Origin: Phoronis australis | Lineage: Eukaryota > Phoronida > Phoronidae | DNA: 64,000 nt | NCBI GenBank assembly: GCA_002633005.1 | Contig: NMRA01000153.1 | Span: 755,637 to 819,636 of the forward strand | Reading direction: 5' to 3' | In this document: in pieces, positions 12,301-27,300 of the stretch | Layout: the number at the start of each line of letters is the position of its first letter | How positions within the stretch are numbered: position 1 is the first letter of the stretch | Program-made: the position numbers and the translations under genes | The notes under the pieces: generated by a model | What the model was told of the DNA's origin: nothing | Seen by the model: only the letters and a program-made list of their open reading frames with translations | The model's database searches: none

Positions 12301-15300
12301 ACGGGATTGAATGTGAAGAAAACTTTTCTATCGTGTTATTCCAAAGTGGTTGCATTTTTCGTAATCCAATACTCAGTTTCCACTCGCCTTCAACTTTCAA
12401 ATCAGTGGTGATACTCTACTGATGTGAACTCATGTGACAGTGACACATCACTTGGCTAATTTACTTCATCCTTCCTGTGTGGAGACAAACATCCATCGGC
12501 AAGCAATGTGACAATCTGCAAAGTAGCCATCAGCCTTATTGAACAACCTAGCTAATAGTTTTGCTATACAATATTATGGATTCCGTTTATCACTTCTTTC
12601 CTTTTTGAAGGCACTCCCAGTCTGGGTACAAAGAAGACCAAAGTTAACCACTCCTGAGTACTTGTCATGAGGCTTACTATGGGAAATTCCTATTTCCATG
12701 ATGAAATCGGTTTAAAGATTGTAAAGTGTTATCTGACCAAAGTTTTTGGGTGACCGATTATTTGAAAGGATAAAGTTTATCCTTGATCTGTCTGCACCAG
12801 TGGGTCAATATAGATATGATAAAATTTAGAACAAAAATAATTGCCAAAATGATTTATGTTGTTTAATTTTTAACATAATTGTAGTGATCATCCACAATTT
12901 CTCAAAACATTCTTTGGTAGTAGCTGTGTTATAGAACTTCGAAAAAATGATAAATAAAATAATGACTAAACCAATGCTGAATTGTCCGTCATATTTTGTC
13001 CTAAAGAGATTTTACTGCATGGTATATGATTTTGAAGCCTTTATCTGTGTGAATATTGTGCTCTAATCTCTGTGAATGATCTTTTGGTTATTTCCTGTGC
13101 ACAGCATGCTAATACTGTTACGGTTCATGAAACCAAGGGAGGTCATGTGACATGTTAATGTTTCATTAAATTATTATTTTCCAGGGACTGATAATTAATT
13201 TTAGCATCAAATTGTCATTCTTTGCAGAGCTAGCTTTTATTGGCCATTAGACCCTGTGTCCGAAATGATGCATTTTTACAGCCTGCTGTAAACATCTTTT
13301 GAATTTTTCAAATGTCACATGGTTAGCCCGACCAATTCTATCCACATTCCAGTCTTACTAGGGGACTAGTCACCAAAGGAGTGACTATTCAATAGGTCAC
13401 AAGTGAGGGTAGTTAATGGTGAAATGAAATTTCTCCAGGTATATTGCTTGGTCATAAAATTTGTGTTTTTGTTTGTTTGTTTCTTTGTTTGCATGCTACA
13501 GATCGCAATTCGTATCAGATCAACCGGCAATTTACATGCAACATATATCTATTTTTTGATGAAAAACTAGATGCAAGATAGCGCCGTGGCGACCACTTTT
13601 CGTCTGATCAACATGAAATTTACACACAGTGTTTACTTAGTGGCTTGAAGACTTTTGTTCTTGGGCAAAGTCAGACGCACGCTAAGGTGTGACGGCCATT
13701 TTTCAAATTATATTTGCGAAGCGATTCCTTGACTGAACTTTTTCAAATTTGGTATGTGAGTAGATCTCGTCATGGACTGTCTAATGCTTTGGTTTTGTCG
13801 TTGATCTAATGTTTTGTTCCATTTCACCAAGTGTTGCTCTTCTGTGTGCTTTCATCGTTTCTTATCAGATCATGTCTGACTAGAAAGCTTGTGGGCTAAT
13901 TTTATGCATCACCAACTTTGTCCTTTTCATTTTCTTTTGAATTTACATGGTTTGCTTATTTACTTTTATGTGTCATACCCAATAAATAAATTGCATAACA
14001 TTATGAGTTATTGTCATGTTATCGGTTGTTGTCATTAAAAATCATCAGAAATTAATTCTCATCTGCTTATTATCTCATGACAGAACAACTAGTATCATGT
14101 GACTATACAATACGTGCGTGGTGACATGGGAGTTGCTGGGGAAAGCGATTTTCTACTTGGTAATGTATATCGAACAGTCGTATTTCCGAGATGAAAATAT
14201 ATTATCGTCTTTCCCTGCTCTACCTGGTATGATCAGCTTGTAGGAGTAGTTTTGATCCCCACCAAGTCAGAACTTGCTAAATGGACTATCATAATTTGCG
14301 TTGAAATTGAGTGTATGACTTTAAGCGGACTCCACTGTATTCAAATTTCACACGCATATATAGAATTTGGCCATTTGGAATTTCGTTTGCGGATTTTGGA
14401 AAGTCAGCGGTGACGTGCTTCTTGTGACTACGTTACAAAAAATCCCCAGTATAGTTTCAACTCCAGACAATTGTGGTTTCTAAGATCACACCTAATCTGT
14501 TGTGAAACTTTCTTGTGATCTTTTGTTAGAGTTCACGCGTCATCAACTGAATATGTTACCCTGGTTACAAGTCATCACTATACCTTGGTTACCAAAGCCC
14601 ATTGGAACTACTTTGGTATCAACGGTTTTTAAAGTAATTGTTTTTGGCTAATATCTGTAACTGCAATATTTCTTTGAAAAAAATGTTCATGTTAGAATCT
14701 AATAAATAAAGGTCTTTGAAGTTAACAAATAATGTTCAGAAATAACAGTCATCAGGGCTTCTCCGCGCATGATCACTGAATTGACTTGGAGACAGCACAG
14801 CTAGACTGTCAAAATCCCTCGGCTTTGTTTTCTCACGTGAACCATAAAAACGATCTTTTTTGTCAAAAAAATCGATGTGTAACTTCAACCACATGACACA
14901 ACTTTTGAAAAACATGCTTGTGCAATTAAAGAAAATTCAGTTATATTTTGTTAATAGTTTCATTTAAACTTGTGAATTGCATTCAGTTTTCATAACATAC
15001 AACTGTCTTTGTAATATTAAAACTTAACAAATGTTTATAAGTAACAGTCAGCGGGGCTTCTCTGTGAGTGAGCACTGAATTGACTTTGACACAGCACAGC
15101 TAGACAGTCTCACCGCGTTTCTTGAGTTGGGGGTTCATCTCCGTTTGAATGTACGTGTATACGGAATTTGTCGCCGACGGTGGGTCCGTGTAAGAAGTCA
15201 TTGCATGTCCTTCCCACTGAGCGTATGTATACAGTTGTAACACTCAATTTATCAATCATAATCTTGTCACCTTCATGGAATTTCGGCATTGCTGCTTGGT

Positions 15301-18300
15301 TGTGTTTAGTGTTTTACAGATGACAAAATATAAGGCGTATGGATTTCTACTTTGCACTACTTTGTGATTCACCCATGTCATATAAAAAATTATGTACTCT
15401 TGGTGTTACTCATCAGTCATATCGTACCACATTTCTAATTATGTGAGAAAGTATTTTATTACTTTGAAGCCATTGCTAATGTAGATATTGCCTTGCTCCA
15501 CAACGGGATGATCTAGATTAGTGTACTTGCATTATGAGGCCAAGTTTTTAATGAGAGGAGCTTTAAATTCCATTGTTTTTGTATACCTCTCTTCTAAGCA
15601 CATGCAGTTTTTACTGACTTGTCACATCACCTCGTTAGTCAGTTGAGACTGAACTGCATGCCTTTTAGGTAAAGGAGGATGGGAGTCACTGTTCATTTTA
15701 ATGCACAGCCATATTGGAAATAAAATACACAATCTATTCTGTCATTAAATTCTCCGTATTTAATGCTCATGTGTCTTCTTAACTTCTTCAGGGAGCTCAG
15801 GATGTACTTAAACAGTTTGGATACCTTGATGAGTTCGAGGATGGCTTATGTTTCCCAGACACAGAACCCGACTCAACAACTGTGTGTACCTTGCTTGCTG
15901 ACATTCTCATTGCGAAGTTTGAAATTGACAAGTACCGAAACAGGATCCACCCCTTCCCCAATTTAATGGACGAAATTGTTCCTAAAAATGCGAGGTCAGT
16001 GTTCACAAAGTAGTCACTTACAGGGATTCTGGATTTTGAGAACCATCTTTCTTCACTTATTGAATAACAGATATCAACTGGTTCTCAATATCTGGGACCC
16101 TATAAGTGACTATTGCCTAAAGTAAATGGCTAAATTCTTTAAATCCACATGACGTAAACCACTTTCAAAACTTCTGATATCATTGTATAGCAATAGCTGA
16201 CATAGGATATCGTGAAGGGGGGCTGCCCACAATCTCCAAAGAACGCGACATGGTTCATAAAATGGGTTTGCTAGGTGTGGCTATAGGGGACTAGGAGCAG
16301 CCCTTGGAGGACAGGGTAGCCCACTGATTTAAACTGAGTTAGCTGGCAGCTCAGATTGAAAGCGTGACTACAACAACCAGGCTCAGAATGTGAATTTCGC
16401 GTAAACGACAAGTTATTTGATTATTGTCAACGATTAATGCAGACAATTCACTGATGTTGCAAGTTTTTTGTTTGTTTTAGTTGTACTCTATGGAGCACTG
16501 ATTTGTAGCCTTCTAGAGAATAGCAGTATGGCACAGTTAAAAATTCTGGCATATAATTATGATATAATTATAGTTAAAACTATAGTATTGGTGTCCTAAT
16601 CATTGTCATTTAGTTCTGCAATAATTTACAACTCATTAGGAATGCTAGAGACCACCACCGTGGCAGTTGAATGTGGTAATAGGTTGAGCTAAATTACCTA
16701 ATTTAAAAGTACTTGACGAGTTTAAAGTTATAACTTACAAAACTTTCTCTAGTACATCAAATCTGTGTGTACTTTGTTATTTGCACTGGTTTGTTCTGGT
16801 TTTATTGGTCTATGGCTCATCATTTTATAGCACTATTAATTCCAGTGGAATCCTTTTTTTCAATTTACAGACTTGCACCAGCTCCCCCTCAACCAGTCAA
16901 CAATCCAACGAGCACAGTTCAGAGGACGCCCTTACCTCGACAAAACCCCCAGCAATACGAGAATGTTAATATCAACGAAAGTGGTGATGGTGAAGAAAAG
17001 CCTGCTCTTGCCAAACCTACTTCCTCTAAACATGTCAGTACCATGCCAAGTGCTGCTGCGAGGTCTTACTTGAGTCAGACAAGCCCTCACCAGTATGGAA
17101 GTGTTAAATCCACTGCAGGTGGAGAGAGCAAAGTTGACTCTTCAGCAAACAGTAAGACAGAGGCACAATCAGTGTTCACAGGTCGAGGGGTGTCAGATTT
17201 CATAAAAAACGTAAGTTTGATATCAATTTTTTTCTCAAAATAGAATTTAGAAATGATTCCAAGAAACTTTGTATGCATAACTTGATCTGAAGTCTCTAAC
17301 CATCTGTTCACAGTCCTCAGTCAAGGATGGCAAAATGTTTCGTAATCTCATTCAGCTAGTCCTTGTGGTTTGGCCATCCTGAGATTATAACTCCAGTTGA
17401 CTGGCTCTGCTGAAGCAGAGGTATTTGATCACATAACAATGGATCGCTATCATCATGGTGAAGTTATGTAACGAGTGTGAAATTACCGTGGCCTCAAATT
17501 GGCGCGTAATTCTTGACTTCCTAAACGTCACTTCCGGAGTAGAGGACGGCTAATTAATTAAATTACGAGAAGCAGTAATTAACTGAAAACTATGTCTGGG
17601 ATAATCAATGAACTTTATTTTTCTAAAAATGACATGAAAAAAGGTTGTCTTTGCCTTTAATAGTCACTTATGGAGTGTCCTTAATAGTCACTTATGGAGT
17701 GTCCTGGATTTTGAGAACCATTTTTACCGTTATTGAGTGGAGAAGGCTTTTTGTTGACGATAACTGACCAACACCAAGTGAGCGAACAATGAAATGTCCA
17801 ATGTCAGCCCAAAAAATTTTCAAAAATTCCTATGAAAAACCATCGGAGCTTTTGGAGCATTTGTTGTTTTTCATTTTTTTCAAGGATTGGGAGACTTCTT
17901 CATTTTGTAAGAAGACCTTTTAATTTTTCTTTTTCTGTCTCACTTAATTTGGCGACACACACCTTATCAAGAAGAGTGTCTAAATCTATATTTGCATAGA
18001 TTTTCATAATAAAGTTTTGGTTCTGAATAACCTCTTCTTCACTATTGGTTTAAGTATTGTCAGATTTCCACAGGAAAGGCATACGCTTACTTCTGTGATG
18101 TCTAATTTCCGAGTTAAGAAAATATTTGGAAGATTTTTCATCATTTTTGTATGAGAAGGGTGGAGAAAACTTGGTCTCAAATTGCAGGACTCCTGTAAGT
18201 GAGTGTTACCGACAGATCATCGAGTACTTGTTGGTGAGGTCCCGTGTCATTGCTAAAATTTTGCCGGGACACTTTGGTTCATTTCGTGTAAGGTACTTAA

Positions 18301-21300
18301 GTCGTCACTTTGAAATTTAATCCCACTTCACAATTACCGAATAAAGTTTTAGTGATGTTATTGCCTATTAGTGATATCATTAGTGATATTATTGCCTGTT
18401 AGTGATATCGTTAGTGATGTTATTGCCTGTTAGGGACATCGCTAGTGATGTTATTGCCTGTTAGGGACATCGCTAGTGATGCTATTGCCTATTAGGGACA
18501 TCGCTAGTGATGCTATTGCCTGTTAGCGACATCGCTAGTGATGTTATTTCCTGTTAGCGACATCGCTAGTGATGTTATTGCCTGTTAGTGACATTGTTAG
18601 TGATATAATAGTAGTGATATTATTGCCTATTAGTCATATTATTAATGATATTATTGCATAAAAATAATCTCTTCACATTATCTCTGTCAGTGCGCAGCAG
18701 TTATGGGTACATTTTCAGATGTTTTGCACTTTTGCTAAAGGGAGTTTTTATTATTTTTTCGAAATGGTTATGTGGAGCACAAGAACAAATTTTTGACTTA
18801 TAAAATGATAATAAAAAATAATTTGCTGGCGATCTGATACGCGTTGTGCCAGATGTGTGCAGGCTGCATAGTTGGGCCCATTGCACTGATCACCTGGAAC
18901 CATTTTTATGTTTTATTAATTTATAGTTAAAACCAATCTGAGATGCTAGAAACCTGACGCAAGGGTCCAGCAATGTGCCCTTGTGGGACTCGAACCCACG
19001 ACCTTGAGTAAAGGAAGTTGACACTTATCTCATTAGGCCACATTACCTCTTCAAGTTTTGACTTAAGTCTAAGCTGGCTTGTCATGAAACATACCTTTGA
19101 TCTATATGCACCTTCTCATGTACAAAACTGGAGATAACCCACCATGTCCTGTTGCTCTTGTTCAATATACAATATGACCAGGATTAATGATGAGTGGAAG
19201 TCAACTTGTCTGACACTGGAAATGTAGGCAGGTGGTCATCATTGTTAATGGTCACACAATAGATGTTTACTCACAGTAATTAGCTGTTGTATCATACAGG
19301 CTGTTTGTTGCTACTGGATGTCTCTTATGTAAATCTTGGTTATGCCTGCTCGTAACGCATGACAGTATCTAACAGATCTGTATGATCTTGCCAAACTCGT
19401 AGTTTACTGTTGTTTTAAGTCTATCCCTGCTTCATTGTGCTCTGCATGTGGGTGGGTGTGTGGGTGCGTGGGTGAGTGCGTGCGTGGGTGAGTGCGTGCA
19501 TGTTTTTTTGTGTGCATGTGGATGTGTGAAAGACATATTAAATGATGATTTTCTCAACATCTTCATTGTAGCTTGGACTCAATGTTATGGCTTCCTTATC
19601 ACGTGAAACAAGCCCTGAGAAAGAGCCTGCAGCACCTGTTCAGTGTGATATTTGTGGGAACTCTCTCGCTGAAAAGGAATGTGCCACTTGCATGAAACAA
19701 CTATGTACCAACTGTGATAACTTTTGGCACAATCACCCCAGGAGGCGAGGGCATGATACAGTCCTCATACAACAGGTCACAAGTCCTACAAAAAGGTTGG
19801 TCAGTCGTAGGAAAAGCAAATGGTTTGATATTAAGTCTTTCCACACGCTGTAATTTAACCTAAACAAAAGTGATTTTTGTAACACATTCACTTGGTGCCA
19901 TAACACCTGTAGAGCACATAATAGGTTTATGAACAAGTGCTTTAAATTCAGGTGTTAACCAGGCACTAAATCTGGATTTAAAAAACTATTATTAGTGATA
20001 GTAACTGCTTCAAGCTTGGGGTATTTCTTCCATGGAGCTGCTGCTGTTTTACAGATGCATTGTGGGACAGTTGTCTGCTCAAAAATATCCAGTGACATCA
20101 CTGAAAACTGGTTTAATAGACGCAAGCATTTAGCGAGTAAAGCTAATGTGTTCATGTGCTTCACGTGTAATGTATGGCGATACCTTTTGATGTCTCGCAT
20201 AATCCTGCATTTTCGCTCGTTTCTTGCATTTCTTAGGCGTTGAGATTAACATCAGTGGCGATGGGATGGTGTGTGCCTGGAGAATATGTTGCACAAAATA
20301 TTTACTAAAAGTCTATTTAATGCAGTTTGAAGTTCACTTTCAATTTTTACTTTTGTATGTGTCTTGTTTAATCGTAGTCGCACAAAAAGTCACGTTGCAA
20401 CAGCGTTCTCCCACTTTGAATGGTGGTAATCACAACTGGCGAGTGCTGTTTCCGCCATACTGTATTCAAGTCACGAAGTTTCTGCAGTGTCACCGAATGT
20501 TTACTAGTATTCAACCTGTCTGTACTGCATATTTTGAAAAATGACAGCAGCGCTATAGATGAAATATCCAAATTGCTGTCTTTTAGTTAATAACTTAGCA
20601 ACTGTTCCTTGAAATTGTGGAGCGTTTTAGCAAATTACACAACATTTTCCTGAATTCAGGATTGTTTTGAGTTGACCTAGAAAATACCCTTTGGCTAGTA
20701 ATCTGAAAATGTCCTCCTGGAGTCTCTAGGAGCGAGTTTTGAGGGTGGATAGTAGTTTTGTCTTCTCCGTAAAGGTATTTACTAGGTAAAACAACTAGAC
20801 CATTTGGAACCAATTTAACTCTGGATTATTCAATTTCGTCAAGTTTTTGGATTGTTTGTTGTAGGGAGATGGTCACTAAAGTAGAGAGCCCATTGCCTGA
20901 TACCAGTCGGGTTATACCTTCGATTGTTACACCAAAGGTGACGCCTGTACCAGCGCCACGCCTCAAAAAATCTACAAGATATAATTTAGATCAGCAGCAA
21001 GGGACAGTTGCGAGTTCCACGTCGACACCATCACCAAAAGCAGACGAACTTGACGGTTTATCAACAACAGAATTACACACACTGCTACAGGAAACTGATA
21101 TATATATCACTAGCCTCGAAGACAAGATATACAAAATCATTTTAAACAACGAGGACTTTTCAAGAAGTGCAGATTATATTAGTCTAACGAAACAGAAGGA
21201 TCATCTGAAGAAAAAAAGGGCTTTAGTTAAGCAAAAGCTTCATTCCCGTGCTCAAAGTCTCTCTGATCTTGGGGACATCAGTTTTCCTCCAACCTTCCGA

Positions 21301-24300
21301 CCACAGCAGTTGGAACATTCTTTTTCGTATGTCAACCCTGAATTTTCTCGACCCGGGATGGAACAATTACCTGGTTCTTACTTTACATTACCAGCATCTC
21401 AGACTCGCCGTCAAGACCACGTGTCATCGCAAACGTTACCACGTCATTTATCAGGTGAACCAATGTCGTTTGTGCCAGTGGCAACCCGTTCACCATTACT
21501 GCCATCAGAAATGAGTGGCCATTCTTCTATGATTCAAATACCAACAAAGTCAATGGAGACAACTGGGCGGTCACAACTGACAGGATCGGGATATCTTCCT
21601 CCCAGTGGACCTCCAAACACTTTGCGTACCAATCCACCATTAAATCATAGTCATGTAACATCATCTGCTTCTGTGCAGACGGCTGTTTCTGGCACAGCTA
21701 TGTCAGGTGTTGCTAGTGTAGCAAAAACTATTGAATGTCCCGCATGTAAAAGTAAAGGAATTCCGTCTGGCTCCGTGAAATGTGGGGTTTGCGGATATCA
21801 GCTCAAACGCGTGCCTCACCAGTCATTCTCTGGAGATAATGAAGCCACTGAACAGATGAACAAGAGCAAATCAGCACCATCTATGGTGAGTTCTCAACAG
21901 AGTGGCGAGGGAGCTGCTTTAAGCGCAGTTGAAGAGTGGGAATGTGAACACTGTACTTTTGTGAATCCATCGTCGACAAGAATCTGTTCAATGTGTAATA
22001 AAACGAGCGATGCACCGAGAATTGTTGGGCCTACGGTTGAGGAGGTGTTTGCTAATGAACGTGAGCACGAGAACACTGCTGCCCCCTGTCAACATGTTGA
22101 ATTGGTAGACCAATTGGCCCAGGAGCAAGACCAGGTGAGTTAGACACACAGTGTTGTTGTTACATTGTTCATACATTTGTCTATGTGCACATTTAGGCCT
22201 TCCACCTATACTTGAAATTATTATTAACTTCATTCAATAAAAGTACGAAGTGATATTATTATGAGCGAGAACATTTTAAGTGTAATATTGGTAACTTTGT
22301 TGGCCTTAGTTATTGGAATGAGTACAATAATTCCAACAATCCAGTTTATTTGGATTGGATAACGTTTTTGATTCATGTTTTGTAACTAGTAGGTACTTTC
22401 TACTTCAGGTTACATTAAAACAACAGATAGCATTCTGATGGAAAATGTTATTTGAAATCACCATCATCCCACAAACTGGCCCCCACAGCACCTAAAAATG
22501 GCTAAAAATCAAATACACAAAACTGTGCAAAATTTACCGAATTTCAGCACTCCAATGAAAGTTAACAGAAACCCCCTTTGAAAATGCAAAGACTGTCTTC
22601 TGAATAAATATAGAGGAAAACAAAAAAGCTATATCAACAATTTCTCTAACTGAACCTTTTTGAACCAAAAATGAGCTGTTGTGGGCCAAAATATTCATAT
22701 TCATTTTAACTTAAAAAACAGTGGCCCAAAATTTAGATATAAACAATCTGAACATATCTCACCAGGACGTATGAATGCACAATTTTTTAAGGTCTGAGTC
22801 GGTGAGGCTAGAGTCGACCTTTTGGGGCTTTAGTGGAATGATAGCTGAATTGTCCTCGTGGTTACCTGAATGACCAAAATGTCAAGAACTTCAAAATTTT
22901 TGAAAAATGTGGCTGGATTTCTATTCGCAGTTGTGGGTCCAAATCTTGTCACTAGGCATCCGAATAGCCATTTGTTGTTAGATGTATAACATTTTGAAGT
23001 TTTGGACTGCTAATACTGTTTCTGTGTAGGTTTACTATGAAAAGAAAGCTGCACATGAAGCCTACCAGAGACAGCTTGAGCTCGAGCAACGCACTGGACA
23101 TTTAAAAACAGCAGCATCTCCATCTCTGGGAGGAACTCCCAAAAGTGAACCTCAGGCTGGGGCTCCAAAGAAGGACCGTGCAGCTAGTGCGCCTAAGCCT
23201 GTCAATAGGAAACAGCAGACAGAGAGAGTACAAGAGACCATAGGTGTGACTATGACACATGGTGCTTCGAGGAAAACTGAAGAGGTGGTGCTGGCATCTA
23301 ATGACGAAGTACACGCGAAAAATAAACGTCTGGAGTTGTATGTAGATGGCAAAGAAACACTGCGACATGTCAGGGTGAGTGGTGAGGAGCTGGTATGAGT
23401 AGTGATTAAGAGTTGAGTGGAGTTGTGGTCTGGAGTTGGGATGAGTAGAGGGTAGGAGTCGGGATGGGTAGAGGGTAGGAGTCGGGACGGGTAGAGGGTA
23501 GGAGTCGGGACGGGTAGAGGGTAGGAGTCGGGAAGGGTAGAGGGTAGGAGTCGGGACGGGTAGAGGGTAGGAGTCGGGATGGGTAGAGGGTAGGAGTCGG
23601 GATGGGTAGAGGGTAGGAGTCGGGATGAGTAGAGGGTAGGAGTCGCAATGGATAATGGTTAGGAGTTGAGATGGTTATTGGTTAGGTGTAAGGATGGGTA
23701 TTGGTTAGGAGTCAGGTTGAGCAGTGGGATTGGGATGAGTAGTGGTTAGGAATGGGGTTGAGTGATAAGGAGTTGGTATTGCTGGTATTGGAAGAAGAAT
23801 TTGTGGCTAAATTTATCCATTTTTAAGTTTATTTACTTTTAAAATTTGGGAAACTTGAAGACCCATGCAGCAATACTTAGTCAAAATCATGAAATTATGA
23901 AGTGGAATGAATCAAGTTATTGGCGGTGAATCTCGCTGTTGGAGCAATCAATGCTCCCCATTCAATTGGTTATTTTAGCAATCAATGCTCCCCATTTGGT
24001 CGGTTGTTTTAGCAATCAATGCTCCCCATTTGGGCGGTTGTTTTAGCAATCAATGCTCCCCATTTGGTCGGTTGTTTTAGCAATCATTGCTCCCCATTTG
24101 GTTGGTTGTTTTATCATTTCTGATAACCAACGTTATCTCGCTGTACTATAAAACAAAAGAAAGGATCCCGCCCCAAAATAAAGAATAAACAATAATGAAT
24201 TAAAAAAAGTAAATATCAGACAAAAATGCAGGGACTTGCTTTCAAGTGGTAAAGCATTTTTATCATGAAGCACGGTACTGTAATTCTCCACTGATTTTAC

Positions 24301-27300
24301 ACAATAATAATTGCCAAAATGGTCGTTTTCATGAGCCCACATACTTATGCATTGGCGCATTATGCTGGCATCCATGTCCATCTGTCTGGCGTCCATCCAG
24401 GGCCCGGTGTTGGGCATCTACTGCTGTATCTCCAAAACCCTTGGATGTGTGCTCATCAAATTTTGCTGAATGTTCTTTCATGGATGGGACAGCATGAACA
24501 AATTTTTGGACAGATCCGACTTCAGATGTCTCCCGTGGTGGCAATTTTAGTCTTTTACATTTTGCATCTTTATCTTTGGAATTCCTAGTTAACAGAATTC
24601 CATAAAATTTGACAGATAAGTATATCTATTAGTGTTATGATGTCATCTTCCCATTTTTGGTTGGGTTTGAGGTATTTTGCACCACCTTGTAGCCATTTTT
24701 ACTATTTCCGAGTCTGTTTTTGGCATACGGCCCTCTGTCAACCAAACCTCTCTTAAGTATGATTTTGAAAGTTGGCATGTATGTTTCTACTGTGAAGGGC
24801 ATGGCTGGCGATGATTTTCAGATGGCATATCCAAGTGGCAATTTTGTTTAGCGCATCTTTGGCTTCATCTCCTAAACCCTTTGCAGGATCTTTGATAAAT
24901 TTGGCAAGAGTTTTTGTTGGAAGATGAGAACGGATGATGACGTTCGAGCAGATCCCGACTCACATTGTGCCTCCTAGTGGCAGTTTTGTTTTTTTTCTTG
25001 TTTTTCCCCTGCATCTTTTGGAGTTCTTTGATATATTTTTGTGGAATTTGGTATCTATTAAAAGAGGTGATGACAGCTTCCTGGTTACATATAGATTTGA
25101 CATAGTGGCTGTTCTATTACGTTTGAGTCTGTTTTTGGCATCCATCGCTCTATCGTCAAACCACTCTTAGTGTTCTTACTGGGAAAAGCATGGCTGACAA
25201 TGATTTTTGGACAGTATTCGCTACTGTGGCGCCCTCTAATGACAATATTGCTTTTTTCGCATCCAAAGCTGTTTCTCTTAAAGGAGAATGCAACCCGATT
25301 TAATTAGTCTTTTTTACTGTCTTAATCGGTCTATATCCTCATCGCCTCTTATGCGGTCGACATCAACTTTCCGAGAGATGTCGCGTTAACCTGTGGGGAA
25401 GCTGAGAAACGACGCAGTGACGTCAGTGGTTCATCTGCAGAGTGAATGCCGCTATATTGCAGTGCATCGTTCCCTATTGTCCGAACTATGAAACTGCGAA
25501 GAAAGTGGGTATATCATTTTTTCGACCTCGAGAGCCTGAAATGCTTAGGAAGTGGCTCGCGGTAGTGAGCAATGAAAGGTATGCTGTTAATAGCAAGTAC
25601 GAGGCCGTGAAACATCTTCGTGTCTGTGGCCGGCATTTCGTCGACAGTGATTTCTCTGGCGAATTCCGTCTTACCAAAGAACTATCCATACAATCCGTTA
25701 CCTGTGCATGTTCACGGCCCCTCTCTAGTATTTCTTGGTCAGTGTATTCCGGTTCGAGCTGATAGCCTGTGAAACCTAACGATCTGGCCCGTGAAGTATT
25801 CGTCGGACTAAGTCGGGATTGGCGCCGGGCGAGTTGCCATGTAGACTATTCTGCGTTCTGTTTCAAAATGAATTATTCTCATCCTAAAATGATCCTAACC
25901 AATGCTTATAGTATGAAACTGAAACAAAGTCTGTCTCATTAGATACAGTTTGTAATGCGTTGGAGTGCAAATGTTTTGAGAAGCCAGCAATGAATAAACC
26001 ACTGCTTTTGATGCCGGCAACAAAGGTAATTGACCAGGCACCGAGGCCGTGTGAGCGCATGCTAATTCAGTGCTTGCTGACAGAAAGCCGTCGTGAAACA
26101 ATTACTCGATGTTATATTCTATTTTATATTTTATATTTATTTTGATATTTGATGTTCACATATTAGGGGAATCTTTGAAATACATTGTTCAATTAAATCA
26201 CTGTTACTGTACAACCTTTGCCCTGACGGTCTGTGGAAGGGAAACCCGACTTTGCGGCCCCCGACAAGTAAGTAGATTTTCAGTTTCGCGGCTAATTCAC
26301 ATAAATAATTATGTGCACATTATTTCTTTGGCTCAATATTATAGTCTTTTTGTGACTGGAGGTTTAGTTTCCAACTCAAGCTGGTTTATGTTTGGGCCAG
26401 TCCCGGCGGCCGCGATGGGCCGCGACGGGCCTGATCGGGTTCCCAGCCACTGGCCGGAATAACAAGCGTTTTGTGTGTTTACAACTCAAAAAATCACAAG
26501 TCTAAACAACACAGATCTAGGTTCTCCTGTCTGTATCTCACGAAAAATACTTCGAATTTATCTCCGAACAAACTCCAAGCTCCTGCTACGGACCTTACTG
26601 CGGGCCTGCCGAACTTTGTAGGCTAGCTACGGTGTCCAAATACCAATAAATCCATAACAGCTAAATAAAACAACAAGTTTTTATAAGAACTCGGTGTATT
26701 TTTAAGGGTTTTACATCGAAGTTTGATGATTTATTGGTGTTAAACGATAAATTCAAGCAATAAGCTGACACCAGTAACCCATGTTGGTAACTGCTGAACA
26801 GACTGCGTGTGAAACCAATTATGTCATTGGATAATTTCAACACCTCCGCTGCCGTCAGGTGTCAGGAGTAGAACTACTCGATCTAAATTGATACAAATTA
26901 GGTTGTTTTTTGGGTGGCATGCTCCTTTAAGTTTACTAGCTCTTCAGTGGGAATGGTTGAAATAGCCCTTTTATCTGCTATATGATGTGATGTACATGGT
27001 GGGTACATAATAATGCTCTCCACTGCTACTGCTCCATTTTTCAAAGGTTGCTTTTGCAAATAATTGAAGTTCTGCAACTGTTGTTTTATGATCTACACAC
27101 TAAAATCCATGCTTTTAGCTGATCAATCTGTAAATGATATTTTATAACATCTACACATTACAATCCATGCTTGTAGCTAATCAAATCTTATTCTTAATAT
27201 TTACTTTCGTGGAGAAGTATAACACGATGCAAGAATTTCACTTGTCGGCCATATTGTCTCCTAAATAAGTGCAGACATACTGTATACGATAATGTAACTA

